From contig JBHGNT010000096.1 of the NCBI GenBank assembly GCA_043228905.1, forward strand, positions 1 to 64,000: DNA of 64,000 nucleotides, in the 5' to 3' direction. How positions within the stretch are numbered: position 1 is the first letter of the stretch; the number at the start of each line of letters is the position of its first letter. The stretch is from Azolla caroliniana (lineage: Eukaryota > Polypodiophyta). This document shows, one piece after another, positions 27,917 to 41,900 of this stretch. A program made the position numbers and the translations under genes. The notes beneath the pieces are model-generated. The model saw nothing but the letters and a program-made list of their open reading frames with translations, was not told where the DNA came from and ran no database searches.

Positions 27917-30029
27917 ACGCTAGCTATGATATGGAATTAAAAAATCAAGATTTTTGAAACTTAGGTTGAGAGAAATGACGAAATTACCAAATTTGAATAG
28001 TGAGTTGAGAGGAGCCCTTGAGTAAATGAAAATGTTCATACCTGGCTAGTGTAATATCGGATTTTTGTGTTCAAACATGCGAATTGAAGCTAACAACGCT
28101 AGCTATGATATGGAATTAAAAAATGAAAATTTTGAAACTCAGGTCGAGAGACATGACGAAATTACCAAATTTGAGAAGTGAGTGGAGAAGAGCCCTGGAG
28201 TGAATTAAAATGTTCAGACCTGGCTCGTGTGCTATCGGATTTTTGTGTTCAAACATGCGAATCGAAGCTAACAACGCTAGCTATGATATGGAATTAAAAA
28301 ATCAAGATTTTGAAACTCAGGTCGAGAGACATGACGAAATTACTAAATTTGAGGAGTGAGTTGAGAAGAGCCCTAGAGTGAATTAAAATGTTCATACCTG
28401 GCTCGTGTGATATCGGATTTTTGTGTTCAAACATGCGAATCGAAGCTAACAATGCTAGCTCTGATATGGAATTAAAAAATCAAGATTTTCAAACTCAGGT
28501 CGAGAGACATGACGAAATTAGCAAACATGAGGAGGGAGTTGAGAGGAGCCCTTGAGTAAATGAAAATGTTCATACCTGGCTCGTGTGATATCGGATTTTT
28601 GTGTTCAAATATGCGAATCGAAGCTAACAACGCTAGCTATGATATGGAGTTAAAAAATCAAGATTTTGAAACTCCGGTCGAGAGACATGACGAAATTACA
28701 AAATTTGAGTAGTGAGTTTAGAGGAGCCCTTGAGTAAATGAAAATGTTCATACCTGGCTCGTGTGATATCGGATGTTTGCGTTCAAACATGCGAATCGAA
28801 GCTAACAATGCTAGCTATGATATGGAATTAAAAAATCAAGATTTTGAAACTCAGGTCGAGAGACATGAAGAAATTACCAAATTTGAATAGTCAGTTGAGA
28901 GGAGCCCTTGAGTAAATGAAAATGTTCATACCTAGCTCGTGTAATATCGGATTTTTGTGTTCAAACATACGTATCGAAGCTAATAACGCTAGCTATGATA
29001 TGGAGTAAAAAAATCAAGATTTTGAAACTCAGGTCGAGAGACATGACAAAATTAGCAAGCATGAGGAGGGAGTTGAGAGGAGCCCTTGAGTAAATTAAAA
29101 TGTTCATACCTGGCTTGTGTGATATCGGATTTTTGTGTTCAAACATGCGAATCGAAGCTAACAACGCTAGCTACGATATGGAATTAAAAAATCAAGGTTT
29201 TGAAACGCAGGTCGAGAGACATAAAGAAATTACCAAATTTGAGGAGTGAGTTTAGAGGAGCCCTTGAGTAAATGAAAATGTTCATACCTGGCTAGTGTAA
29301 TATCGGATTTTTGTGTTCAAACATGCGAATCGAAGCTAATAACGCTAGCTATGATATGGAGTAAAAAAATCAAGATTTTGAAACTCAGGTCTAGAGACAT
29401 GACGAAATTAGCAAACTTGAGGAGGGAGTTGAGAGGAGCCCTTGAGTAAATAAAAATGTTCATACCTGGATCGTATGATATGGAGTAAAAAAATCAAGAT
29501 TTTGAAACTCAGGTCTAGAGACATGACGAAATTAACAAACTTGAGGAGGGAGTTGAGAGGAGCCCATGAGTAAATAGAAATGTTCATACCTGGATCGTGT
29601 GATATCGGATTTTTGTGTTCAAACATGCGTATCGAAGCTAACAACGCTAGCTATGATATGGAATTAAAAAATCAAGATTTTGAAACTCAGGTCAAGAGAC
29701 ATGACGAAATTACCAAATTTGAGAAGTGAGTTGAGAGGAGCCCTTGAGTAAATGAAAATGTTCATACCTGGCTCGTGTAATATTGGATTTTTGTGTTCAA
29801 AGATGCGAATCGAAGCTAACAACGCTAGCTATGATATGGAATTAAAAAATCAAGATTTTGAAACTCAGGTCGAGAGACATGATGAAATTACCAAATTTGA
29901 GGAGTGAGTTGAGAAGAGCTACGAGGTAAATTAAAATGTTCATACCTGGCTCGTGTGATATCGGATTTTTGTGTTCAAACATGCGAATCGAAGCTAACAA
30001 CGCTAGCTATGATATGGAATTAAAAAATC
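27917..30029. repeat. 2.1-kb satellite duplication, copy 2 (5,642-bp offset)
   Basis: Second copy of 22,275-24,387 in the same orientation. It carries the same rare single-base variants and the same shortened monomer (near 29,473), so the deletion came before the duplication. Confidence 0.85.
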
Positions 30030-32829
30030 ATGATTTTGAAATTCAGGTCGAGAGACATGACGAAATTAGCAAACTTGAGGAGGGAGTTGAGAGGAGCCCT
30101 TGACTAAATGAAAATGTTCATACCTGGCTCGTGTGATATCGGATTTTTGTGTTCAAACATGCGAATCGAAGCTAACAACGCTAGCTATGATATGGAATTA
30201 AAAAATGAAAATTTTGAAACTCAGGTCGAGAGACATGACGAAATTACCAAATTTGAGAAGTGAGTGGAGAAGAGCCCTGGAGTGAATTAAAATGTTCAGA
30301 CCTGGCTCGTGTGATATCGGATTTTTGTGTTCAAACATGCGAATCGAAGCTAACAACGCTAGCTACGATATGGAATTAAAAAATCAAGGTTTTGAAACGC
30401 AGGTCGAGAGACATAAAGAAATTACCAAATTTGAATAGTGAGTTGAGAGGAGCCCTTGAGTAAATGAAAATGTTCATATCTGGCTAGTGTAATATCGGAT
30501 TTTTGTGTTCAAACATGCGAATCGAAGCTAAGAACGCTAGCTATGATATGGAATTAAAAAATGAAGATTTTGAAACTCAGGTCGAGAGACATTACGAAAT
30601 TACCAAATTTGAGGAGTGAGTGGAGAAGAGCCTGGAGTGAATTAAAATGTTAAGACCTGGCTCGTGTGATATCGGATTTTTGTGTTCAAACATGCGAATC
30701 GAAGCTAACAACGCTAGCTATGATATGGAATTAAAAAATCAAGATTTTGAAACTCCGGTCGAGAGACATGAAGAAATTACCAAATTTGAGAAGTGAGTTT
30801 AGAGGAGCCCTTGAGTAAATGAAAATGTTCATATCTAGCTCGTGTAATATCGGATTTTTGTGTTCAAACATACGTAGCGAAGCTAATAACGCTAGCTATG
30901 ATATGGAGTAAAAAAATCAAGATTTTGAAACTCAGGTCTAGAGACATGACGAAATTACCAAATTTGAGGAGTGAGTTTAAAGGAGCCCTTGAGTAATTGA
31001 AAATGTTCATACCTGGCTCGTGTAATATCAGATTTTTGTGTTCAAACATGCGAATCGAAGCTAACAACGGTAGCTATGATATGGAGTTAAAAAATCAAGA
31101 TTTTGAAACTCAGGTCGAGAGACATGACAAAATTAGCAAACATGAGGAGGGAGTTGAGAGGAGCCCTTGAGTAAATTAAAATGTTCATACCTGGCTCGTG
31201 TGATATCGGATTTTTGTGTTCAAACATGCGAATCGAACCTAACAACGCTAGCTATGATATGGAATTAAAAAATCAAGCTTTTTGAAACTTAGGTTGAGAG
31301 AAATGACGAAATTACCAAATTTGAGGAGTGAGTGGAGAAGAGCCCTGGAGTGAATTAAAATGTTCATACCTGGCTAGTGTAATATCGGATGTTTGTGTTC
31401 AAACATGCGAATCGAAGCTAACAACGCTAGCTATGATATGGAATTAAAAAATGAAGATTTTGAAACTCAGGTCGAGAGACATGACGAAATTACCAAATTT
31501 GAGGAGTGAGTGGAGAAGAGCCCTGGAGTGAATTAAAATGTTCAGACCTGGCTCGTGTGATATCCGATTTTTGTGTTCAAACATGCGAATCGAAGCTAAC
31601 AACGCTAGCTATGATATGGAGTTAAAAAATCAAGATTTTGAAACTCCGGTCGAGAGACATGACGAAATTACAAAATTTGAGTAGTGAGTTTAGAGGAGCC
31701 CTTGAGTAAATGAAAATGTTCATACCTGGCTCGTGTGATATCGGATGTTTGCGTTCAAACATGCGAATCGAAGCTAACAATGCTAGCTATGATATGGAAT
31801 TAAAAAATCAAGATTTTGAAACTCAGGTCGAGAGACATGAAGAAATTACCAAATTTGAATAGTCAGTTGAGAGGAGCCCTTGAGTAAATGAAAATGTTCA
31901 TACCTAGCTCGTGTAATATCGGATTTTTGTGTTCAAACATACGTATCGAAGCTAATAACGCTAGCTATGATATGGAGTAAAAAAATCAAGATTTTGAAAC
32001 TCAGGTCGAGAGACATGACAAAATTAGCAAGCATGAGGAGGGAGTTGAGAGGAGCCCTTGAGTAAATTAAAATGTTCATACCTGGCTTGTGTGATATCGG
32101 ATTTTTGTGTTCAAACATGCGAATCGAAGCTAACAACGCTAGCTACAATATGGAATTAGAAAATCAAGGTTTTGAAACGCAGGTCGAGAGACATAAAGAA
32201 ATTACCAAATTTGAGGAGTGAGTTGAGAGGAGCCCTTGAGTAAATGAAAATGTTCATACCTAGCTCGTGTAATATCGGATTTTTGTGTTCAAACATACGT
32301 ATCGAAGCTAATAACGCTAGCTATGATATGGGGTAAAAAAATCAAGATTTTGAAACTCAGGTCTAGAGACATGACGAAATTAGCAAACTTGAGGAGGGAG
32401 TTGAGAGGAGCCCTTGAGTAAATAAAAATGTTCATACCTGGATCGTGTGATATCGGATTTTTGTGTTAAAACATGCGAATCGAAGCTAACAACGGTAGCT
32501 ATGATATGGAATTAAAAAATCAAGATTTTGAAACTCAGGTCGAGAGACATGACGAAATTACCAAATTTGAGAAGTGAGTTGAGAGGAGCCCTTGAGTAAA
32601 TGAAAATGTTTATACCTGGCTCGTATAATATCGGATATTTGTGTTCAAACATGCGAATCGAAGCTAACAACGCTAGCTATGATATGGAATTAAAAAATCA
32701 AGATTTTGAAACTCCGGTCGAGAGACATGACGAAATTAGCAAACTTGAGGAGGGAGTTGAGAGGAGCCCTTGACTAAATGAAAATGTTCATACCTGGCTC
32801 GTGTGATATCGGATTTTTGTGTTCAAACA

Positions 32830-35800
32830 TGCGAATCGAAGCTAACAACGCTAGCTATGATATGGAGTTAAAAAATGAAGATTTTGAAACTCAGGTCGAG
32901 AGACATGAAGAAAGTACCAAATTTGAGGAGTGAGTTGAGAGGAGCCCTTGAGTAAATGAAAATGTTCATACCTAGCTCGTGTAATATCGGATTTTTGTGT
33001 TCAAACATACGTATCGAAGCTAATAACGCTAGCTATGATATGGAGTAATAAAATCAAGATTTTGAAACTCAGGTCTAGAGACATGACGAAATTAGCAAAC
33101 TTGAGGAGGGAGTTAAGAGGAGCCCTTGAGTAAATGAAAATGTTCATACCTGGCTCGTGTAATATCGGATTTTTGTGTTCAAACATGCGAATCGAAGCTA
33201 ACAGCGCTAGCTATGATATGGAGTTAAAAAATGAAGATTTTGAAACTCAGGTCGAGAGACATGACGAAATTACCAAATTTGAGGAGTGAGTTGAGAGAAG
33301 CCCTTGAGTAAATTAAAATGTTCATATCTGGCTCGTGAGATATCGGATTTTTGTGTTCAAACATGCGAATCGAAGATAACAACGCTAGCGATGATATGGA
33401 ATTAAAAAATCAAGATTTTTGAAACTCAGGTCGAGAGAAATGACGAAATTACTAAATTTGAGGAGTGAGTGGAGAAGAGCCCTGGAGTGAATTGAAATGT
33501 TTAGACCTCGCTCGTGTGATATCGTATTTTTGTGTTCAAACATACGAATGGAAGCTAACAATGCTAGCTATGATATGGAATTAAAAAATCAAAATTTTGA
33601 AACTCAGGTCGAGAGACATGAAGAAATTACCAAATTTGAGGTGTGAGTTTAGAGGAGCCCTTGAATTAATGAAAATGTTCATACCTGGCTCGTGTAATAT
33701 CGGATTTTTGTGTTCAAACATGCGAATCGAAGCTAACAACGCTAGCTATGATATGGAGTAAAAAAATCAAGAGTTTGAAACTCAGGTCTAGAGACATGAC
33801 GAAATTAGCAAACTTGAGGAGGGAGTTGAGAGGAGCCCTTCAGTAAATGAAAATGTTCATACCTGGCTCGTGTAATATCGGATTTTTGTGTTCAAACATG
33901 CGAATCGAAGCTAACAACGCTAGCTATGATATGTAGTTAAAAAATGAAGATTTTGAAACTCAGGTCGAGAGACATGAAGAAATTACCAAATTTGAGGAGT
34001 GAGTTGAGAGGAGCCCTTGAGTAAATGAAAATGTTCATACCTGGCTCGTGTAATATCGGATTTTTGTGTTCAAACATGCGAATCGAAGCAAACAACGCTA
34101 GCTATGATATGGGGTTAAAAAATCAAGATTTTGAAACTCAGGTCGAGAGACATGACGAAATTAGCAAACATGAGAAGGGAGTTGAGAGGAGCCCTTAACT
34201 AAATGAAAATGTTCATACCTGGCTCGTGTGATATCGGATTTTTGTGTTCAAACATGCGAATCGAAGCTAACAACGCTAGCTATGATATGGAGTTAAAAAA
34301 TGAAGATTTTGAAACTCAGGTCGAGAGACATGAAGAAATTACCAAATTTGAATAGTCAGTTGAGAGGAGCCCTTGAGTAAATGAAAATGTTCATACCTAG
34401 CTCGTCTAATATCGGATTTTTGTGTTCAAACATACGTATCGAAGCTAATAACGCTAGCTATGATATGGAGTAAAAAAATCAAGATTTTGAAACTCAGGTC
34501 TAGAGACATGACGAAATTAGCAAACTTGAGGAGGGAGTTGAGAGGAGCCCTTGAGTAAATGAAAATGTTCATACCTGGCTCGTGTAATATCGGATTTTTG
34601 TGTTCAAACATGCGAATCGAAGCTAACAACGCTAGCTATGATATGGAGTTAAAAAATGAAGATTTTGAAACTCAGGTCGAGAGACATGAAGAAATTACCA
34701 AATTTGAGGAGTGAGTTGAGAGGAGCCCTTGAGTAAATGAAAATGTTCATACCTGGCTCGTGTAATATCGGATATTTGTGTTCAAACATGCGAATCGAAG
34801 CTAACAACGCTAGCTATGATATGGAGTTAAAAAATCAAGATTTTGTAACTCAGGTCTAGAGACATGACGAAATTAGCAAACATGAGGAGGGAGTTGAGAG
34901 GAGCCCTTGAGTAAATAAAAATGTTCATACCTGGATCGTGTGATATCGGATTTTTGTGTTCAAACATGCGAATCGAAGCTAACAACGCTAGCTATGATAT
35001 GGAATTAAAAAATGAAGATTTTGAAACTCAGGTCGAGAGACATGACGAAATTACCAAATTTGAGGAGTGAGTTGAGAGGAGCCCTTGAGTAACTGAAAAT
35101 GTTCAGACCTGGCTCGTGTGATATCGGATGTTTGTGTTCAAACATGCGAATCGAAGCTAACAACGGTAGCTATGATATGGAATTAAAAAATCAAGATTTT
35201 GAAACTCCGGTCGAGAGACATGACGAAATTAGCAAACTTGAGGAGGGAGTTGAGAGGAGCCCTTGACTAAATGAAAATGTTCATACCTTGCTCGTGTGAT
35301 ATCGGATTTTTGTGTTCAAACATGCGAATCGAAGCTAACAACGCTAGCTATGATATGGAGTTAAAAAATGAAGATTTTGAAACTCAGGTCGAGAGACATG
35401 AAGAAAGTACCAAATTTGAGGAGTGAGTTGAGAGGAGCCCTTGAGTAAATCAAAATGTTCATACCTAGCTCGTGTAATATCGGATTTTTGTGTTCAAACA
35501 TACGTATCGAAGCTAATAACGCTAGCTATGATATGGAGTAAAAAAATCAAGATTTTGAAACTCAGGTCTAGAGACATGACGAAATTAGCAAACTTGAGGA
35601 GGGAGTTAAGAGGAGCCCTTGAGCAAATGAAAATGTTCATACCTGGCTCGTGTAATATCGGATTTTTGTGTTCAAACATGCGAATCGAAGCTAACAACGC
35701 TAGCTATGATATGGAGTTAAAAAATGAAGATTTTGAAACTCAGGTCGAGAGACATGACGAAATTACCAAATTTGAGGAGTGAGTTGAGAGAAGCCCTTGA

Positions 35801-38800
35801 GTAAATTAAAATGTTCATATCTGGCTCGAGAGATATCGGATTTTTGTGTTCAAACATGCGAATCGAAGATAACAACGCTAGCGATGATATGGAATTAAAA
35901 AATCAAGATTTTTGAAACTCAGGTCGAGAGAAATGACGAAATTACTAAATTTGAGGAGTGAGTGGAGAAGAGCCCTGGAGTGAATTGAAATGTTTAGACC
36001 TCGCTCGTGTGATATCGGATTTTTGTGTTCAAACATACGAATGGAAGCTAACAATGCTAGCTATGATATGGAATTAAAAAATCAAAATTTTGAAACTCAG
36101 GTCGAGAGACATGAAGAAATTACCAAATTTGAGGAGTGAGTTTAGAGGAGCCCTTGAATTAATGAAAATGTTCATACCTGGCTCGTGTAATATCGGATTT
36201 TTGTGTTCAAACATGCGAATCGAAGCTAACAACACTAGCTATGATATGGAATTAAAAAATCAAGATTTTGAAACTCAGGTCGGGAGACATGACGAAATTA
36301 CCAAATTTGAGTAGTGAGTTGAGAGGAGCCCTTGAGTAAATGAAAATGTTCATACCTGGCTCGTGTAATATCGGATTTTTGTGTTTAAACATGCGAATCG
36401 AAGCAAACAACGCTAGCTATGATATGGGGTTAAAGAATCAAGATTTTGAAACTCAGGTCGAGAGACATGACGAAATTAGCAAACATGAGAAGGGAGTTGA
36501 GAGGAGCCCTTAACTAAATGAAAATGTTCATACCTGGCTCGTGTGATATCGGATTTTTGTGTTCAAACATGCGAATCGAAGCTAACAACGCTAGCTATGA
36601 TATGGAGTTAAAAAATGAAGATTTTGAAACTCAGGTCGAGAGACATGAAGAAATTACCAAATTTGAATAGTCAGTTGAGAGGAGCCCTTGAGTAAATGAA
36701 AATGAAAATGTTCATACCTAGCTCGTCTAATATCGGATTTTTGTGTTCAAACATACGTATCGAAGCTAATAACGCTAGCTATGATATGGAGTAAAAAAAT
36801 CAAGATTTTGAAACTCAGGTCTAGAGACATGACGAAATTAGCAAACTTGAGGAGGGAGTTGAGAGGAGCCCTTGAGTAAATGAAAATGTTCATACCTGGC
36901 TCGTGTAATATCGGATTTTTGTGTTCAAACATGCGAATCGAAGCTAACAACGCTAGCTATGATATGGAGTTAAAAAATGAAGATTTTGAAACTCAGGTCG
37001 AGAGACATGAAGAAATTACCGAATTTGAGGAGTGAGTTGAGAGGAGCCCTTGAGTAAATGAAAATGTTCATACCTGGCTCGTGTAATATCGGATATTTGT
37101 GTTCAAACATGCGAATCGAAGCTAACAACGCTAGCTATGATATGGAGTTAAAAAATCAAGATTTTGTAACTCAGGTCTAGAGACATGACGAAATTAGCAA
37201 ACATGAGGAGGGAGTTGAGAGGAGCCCTTGAGTAAATAAAAATGTTCATACCTGGATCGTGTGATATCGGATTTTTGTGTTCAAACATGCGAATCGAAGC
37301 TAACAACGCTAGCTATGATATGGAATTAAAAAATGAAGATTTTGAAACTCAGGTCGAGAGACATGAAGAAATTACCAAATTTGAGGAGTGAGTTGAGAGG
37401 AGCCCTTGAGTAACTGAAAATGTTCATACCTAGCTCGTGTAATATCGGATTTTTGTGTTCAAACATACGTATCGAAGCTAATAACGCTAGCTATGATATG
37501 GAGTAAAAAAATCAAGATTTTGAAACTCAGGTCTAGAGACATGACGAAATTAGCAAACTTGAGGAGGGAGTTGAGAGGAGCCCTTGAGTAAATAAAAATG
37601 TTCATACCTGGATCGTGTGATATCGGATTTTTGTGTTAAAACATGCGAATCGAAGCTAACAACGGTAGCTATGATATGGAAATTAAAAAATCAAGATTTT
37701 GAAACTCAGGTCGAGAGACATGACGAAATTACCAAATTTGAGGAGTGAGTTGAGAGGATCCCTTGAGTAAATGAAAATGTTCATACCTGGCTCGTGTAAT
37801 ATTGGATTTTTGTGTTCAAAGATGCGAATCGAAGCTAACAACGCTAGCTATGATATGGAATTAAAAAATCAAGATTTTGAAACTCAGGTCGAGAGACATG
37901 ATGAAATTACCAAATTTGAGGAGTGAGTTGAGAAGAGCTACGAGGTAAATTAAAATGTTCATACCTGGCTCGTGTGATATCGGATTTTTGTGTTCAAACA
38001 TGCGAATCGAAGCTAACAACGCTAGCTATGATATGGAATTAAAAAATCAAGATTTTGAAACTCAGGTCGAGAGACATGAAGAAATTACCAAATTTGAATA
38101 GTCAGTTGAGAGGAGCCCTTGAGTAAATGAAAATGTTCAAACCTAGCTCGTGTAATATAGGATTTTTGTGTTCAAACATACGTATCGAAGCTAATAACGC
38201 TAGCTATGATATGGAGTAAAAATATCAAGATTTTGAAACTCTGGTCGAGAGACATGACGAAATTACCAAATTTGAGGAGTGAGTTGAGAGGAGCCCTTGA
38301 GTAAATAAAAATGTTCATACCTGGATCGTGTGATATCGGATTTTTGTGTTCAAACATGCGAATCGAAGCTAACAACGCTAGCTATGATATGGAGTTAAAA
38401 AATGAAGATTTTGAAACTCAGGTCGAGAGACATGACGAAATTACCAAATTTGAGGAGTGAGTTGAGAGAAGCCCTTGAGTAAATTAAAATGTTCATATCT
38501 GGCTCGAGAGATATCGGATTTTTGTGTTCAAACATGCGAATCGAAGATAACAACGCTAGCGATGATATGGAATTAAAAAATCAAGATTTTTGAAACTCAG
38601 GTCGAGAGAAATGACGAAATTACTAAATTTGAGGAGTGAGTGGAGAAGAGCCCTGGAGTGAATTGAAATGTTTAGACCTCGCTCGTGTGATATCGGATTT
38701 TTGTGTTCAAACATACGAATGGAAGCTAACAATGCTAGCTATGATATGGAATTAAAAAATCAAAATTTTGAAACTCAGGTCGAGAGACATGAAGAAATTA

Positions 38801-38990
38801 CCAAATTTGAGGAGTGAGTTTAGAGGAGCCCTTGAATTAATGAAAATGTTCATACCTGGCTCGTGTAATATCGGATTTTTGTGTTCAAACATGCGAATCG
38901 AAGCTAACAACACTAGCTATGATATGGAATTAAAAAATCAAGATTTTGAAACTCAGGTCGGGAGACATGACGAAATTGCCAAATTTGAGT
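32830..38990. repeat. Region with a tripled satellite segment
   Basis: The rare marker GAAGATAACAACGCTAGCG occurs at 33,372, 35,865 and 38,543 (offsets 2,493 and 2,678). Each is followed by the same run of variants: GATTTTTGAAACTCAGG, GAATTGAAATGTTTAGACC and CATACGAATGGAAGC. Between them, about 36.4-37.4 kb repeats about 34.1-35.0 kb with an extra 6 bp (GAAAATGAAAATG near 36,700). Limits are approximate. Confidence 0.72.
33739..35331. repeat. 1.6-kb satellite duplication, copy 2 (about 8,490-bp offset)
   Basis: Second copy of 25,248-26,840. Scattered substitutions (for example GCTAGCTATG here versus GCTAGCTCTG there) suggest it is older than the 6.2-kb duplication. Edges are approximate. Confidence 0.72.
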
Positions 38991-41900
38991 AGTGAGTTGA
39001 GAGGAGCCCTTGAGTAAATGAAAATGTTCATACCTGGCTCGTGTGATATCGGATTTTTGTGTTCAAACATGCGAATCGAAGCTAACAACGCTAGCTATGA
39101 TATGGAATTAAAAAATGAAGATTTTGAAACTCAGGTCGAGAGACATGACGAAATTACCAAATTTGAGGAGTGAGTTGAGAGGAGCCCTTGAGTAAATGAA
39201 AATGTTCATACCTGGCTCGTGTGATATCGGATGTTTGTGTTGAAACATGCGAATCGAAGCTAACAACGGTAGCTATGATATGGAATTAAAAAATCAAGAT
39301 TTTGAAACTCAGGTCGAGAGACATGACGAAATTACCAAATTTGAGGAGTGAGTTGAGAGGAGCCCTTGAGTAAATGAAAATGTTCATACCTAGCTCGTGT
39401 AATATCGGATTTTTGTGTTCAAACATACGTATCGAAGCTAATAACGCTAGCTATGATATGGACTAAAAAAATCAAGATTTTGAAACTCAGGTCTAGAGAC
39501 ATGACGAAATGACCAAACATGAGGGGGGAGTTGAGAGGAGCCCTTGAGTAAATGAAAATGTTCATACCTGGGTCGTGTAATATTGGATTTTTGTGTTCAA
39601 AGATGCGAATCGAAGCTAACAACGCTAGCTATGATATGGAATTAAAAAATCAAGATTTTGACACTCAGGTCGAGAGACATGATGAAATTACCAAATTTGA
39701 GGAGTGAGTTGAGAAGAGCTACGAGGTAAATTAAAATGTTTATACCTGGCTCGTGTGATATCGGATTTTTGTGTTCAAACATGCGAATCGAAGCTAACAA
39801 CGCTAGCTATGATATGGAATTAAAAAATCAAGATTTTGAAACTCAGGTCGAGAGATATGAAGAAATTACCAAATTTGAATAGTCAGTTGAGAGGAGCCCT
39901 TGAGTAAATGAAAATGTTCAAACCTAGCTCGTGTAATATCGGATTTTTGTGTTCAAACATACGTATCGAAGCTAATAACGCTAGCTATGATATGGAGTAA
40001 AAATATCAAGATTTTGAAACTCAGGTCTAGAGACATGAAGAAATTTTTAAATTTGAGGAGGGACTTGAGAGGAGCCCTTGAGTAAATAAAAATGTTCATA
40101 CCTGGTTCGTGTGATATCGGATTTTTGTGTTCAAACATGCGAATCGAAGCTAACAACGCTAGCTATGATATGGAATTAAAAAATGAAGATTTTGAAACTC
40201 AGGTCGAGAGACATGACGAAATTACCAAATTTGAGGAGTGAGTTGAGAGGAGCCCTTGAGTAAATGAAAATGTTCATACCTGGCTCGTGTGATATCGGAT
40301 GTTTGTGTTCAAACATGCGAATCGAAGCTAACAACGGTAGCTATGATATGGAATTAAAAAATCAAGATTTTGAAACTCAGGTCGAGAGACATGACGAAAT
40401 TACCCAATTTGAGGAGTGAGTTGAGAGGAGCCCTTGAGTAAATGAAAATGTTCATACCTAGCTCGTGTAATATCGGATTTTTATGTTCAAACATACGTAT
40501 CGAAGCTAATAACGCTAGCTATGATATGGACTAAAAAAATCAAGATTTTGAAAGTCAGGTCTAGAGACATGACGAAATTAGCAAACTTGAGGAGGGAGTT
40601 GAGAGGAGCCCTTCAGTAAATGAAAATGTTCATACCTGGCTCGTGTAATATCGGATTTTTGTGTTCAAACATGCGAATCGCAGCTAACAACGGTAACTAT
40701 GATATGGAGTAATAAAATCAAGATTTTGAAACTCAGGTCAAGAGACATGACGAAATTAGCAAACTTGAGGAGGGAGTTGAGAGGAGCCCTTGAGTAAATA
40801 AAAATGTTCATACCTGGCTCGTGTGATATCGGATTTTTGTGTTCAAACATGCGAATCGAAGCTAACAACGGTAGCTATGATATGGAATTAGAAAATGAAG
40901 ATTTTGAAACTCAGGTCGAGAGACATGACGAAATTACCAAATTTGAGAAGTGAGTTGAGAGGAGCCCTTGAGTAAATGAAAATGTTCATACCTGGCTCGT
41001 GTGATATCGGATGTTTGTGTTCAAACATGCGAATCGAAGCTAACAACGGTAGCTATGATATGGAATTAAAAAATCAAGATTTTGAAACTCAGGTCGAGAG
41101 ACATGACGAAATTACCAAATTTGAGGAGTGAGTTGAGAGGAGCCCTTGAGTAAATGAAAATGTTCATACCTAGCTCGTGTAATATCGGATTTTTGTGTTC
41201 AAACATACGTATCGAAGCTAATAACGCTAGCTATGATATGGACTAAAAAAATCAAGATTTTGAAACTCAGGTCTAGAGACATGACGAAATTAGCAAACTT
41301 GAGGAGGGAGTTGAGAGGAGCCCTTGAGTAAATAAAAATGTTCATACCTGGATCGTGTGATATCGGATTTTTGTGTTCAAACATGCGAATCGAAGCTCAC
41401 AACGGTAGCTATGATATGGAATTAAAAAATCAAGATTTTGAAACTCAGGTCGAGAGACATGACGAAATTACCAAATTTGAGGAGTGAGTTGAGAGGAGCC
41501 CTTGAGTAAATGAAAATGTTCATACCTGGGTCGTGTAATATTGGATTTTTGTGTTCAAAGATGCGAATCGAAGCTAACAACGCTAGCTATGATATGGAAT
41601 TAAAAAATCAAGATTTTGAAACTCAGGTCGAGAGACATGATGAAATTACCAAATTTGAGGAGTGAGTTGAGAAGAGCTACGAGGTAAATTAAAATGTTCA
41701 TACCTGGCTCGTGTGATATCGGATTTTTGTGTTCAAACATGCGAATCAAAGCTAACAACGCTAGCTATGATATGGAATTAAAAAATCAAGATTTTTGAAT
41801 CTCAGGTCAAGAGAAATAACGAAATTACCAAATTTGAGAAGTGAGTTGAGAGGAGCCCTTGAGTAAATTAAAATGTTCATACCTGGCTCGTCTGATATCG

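Noticed and set aside
35441-38992. Plus-strand frames of 60-113 residues in the satellite (for example 35,441-35,782; 36,090-36,314; 38,768-38,992)
   Set aside because: They are satellite monomers read through chance loss of stops; the products are simply the translated repeat.
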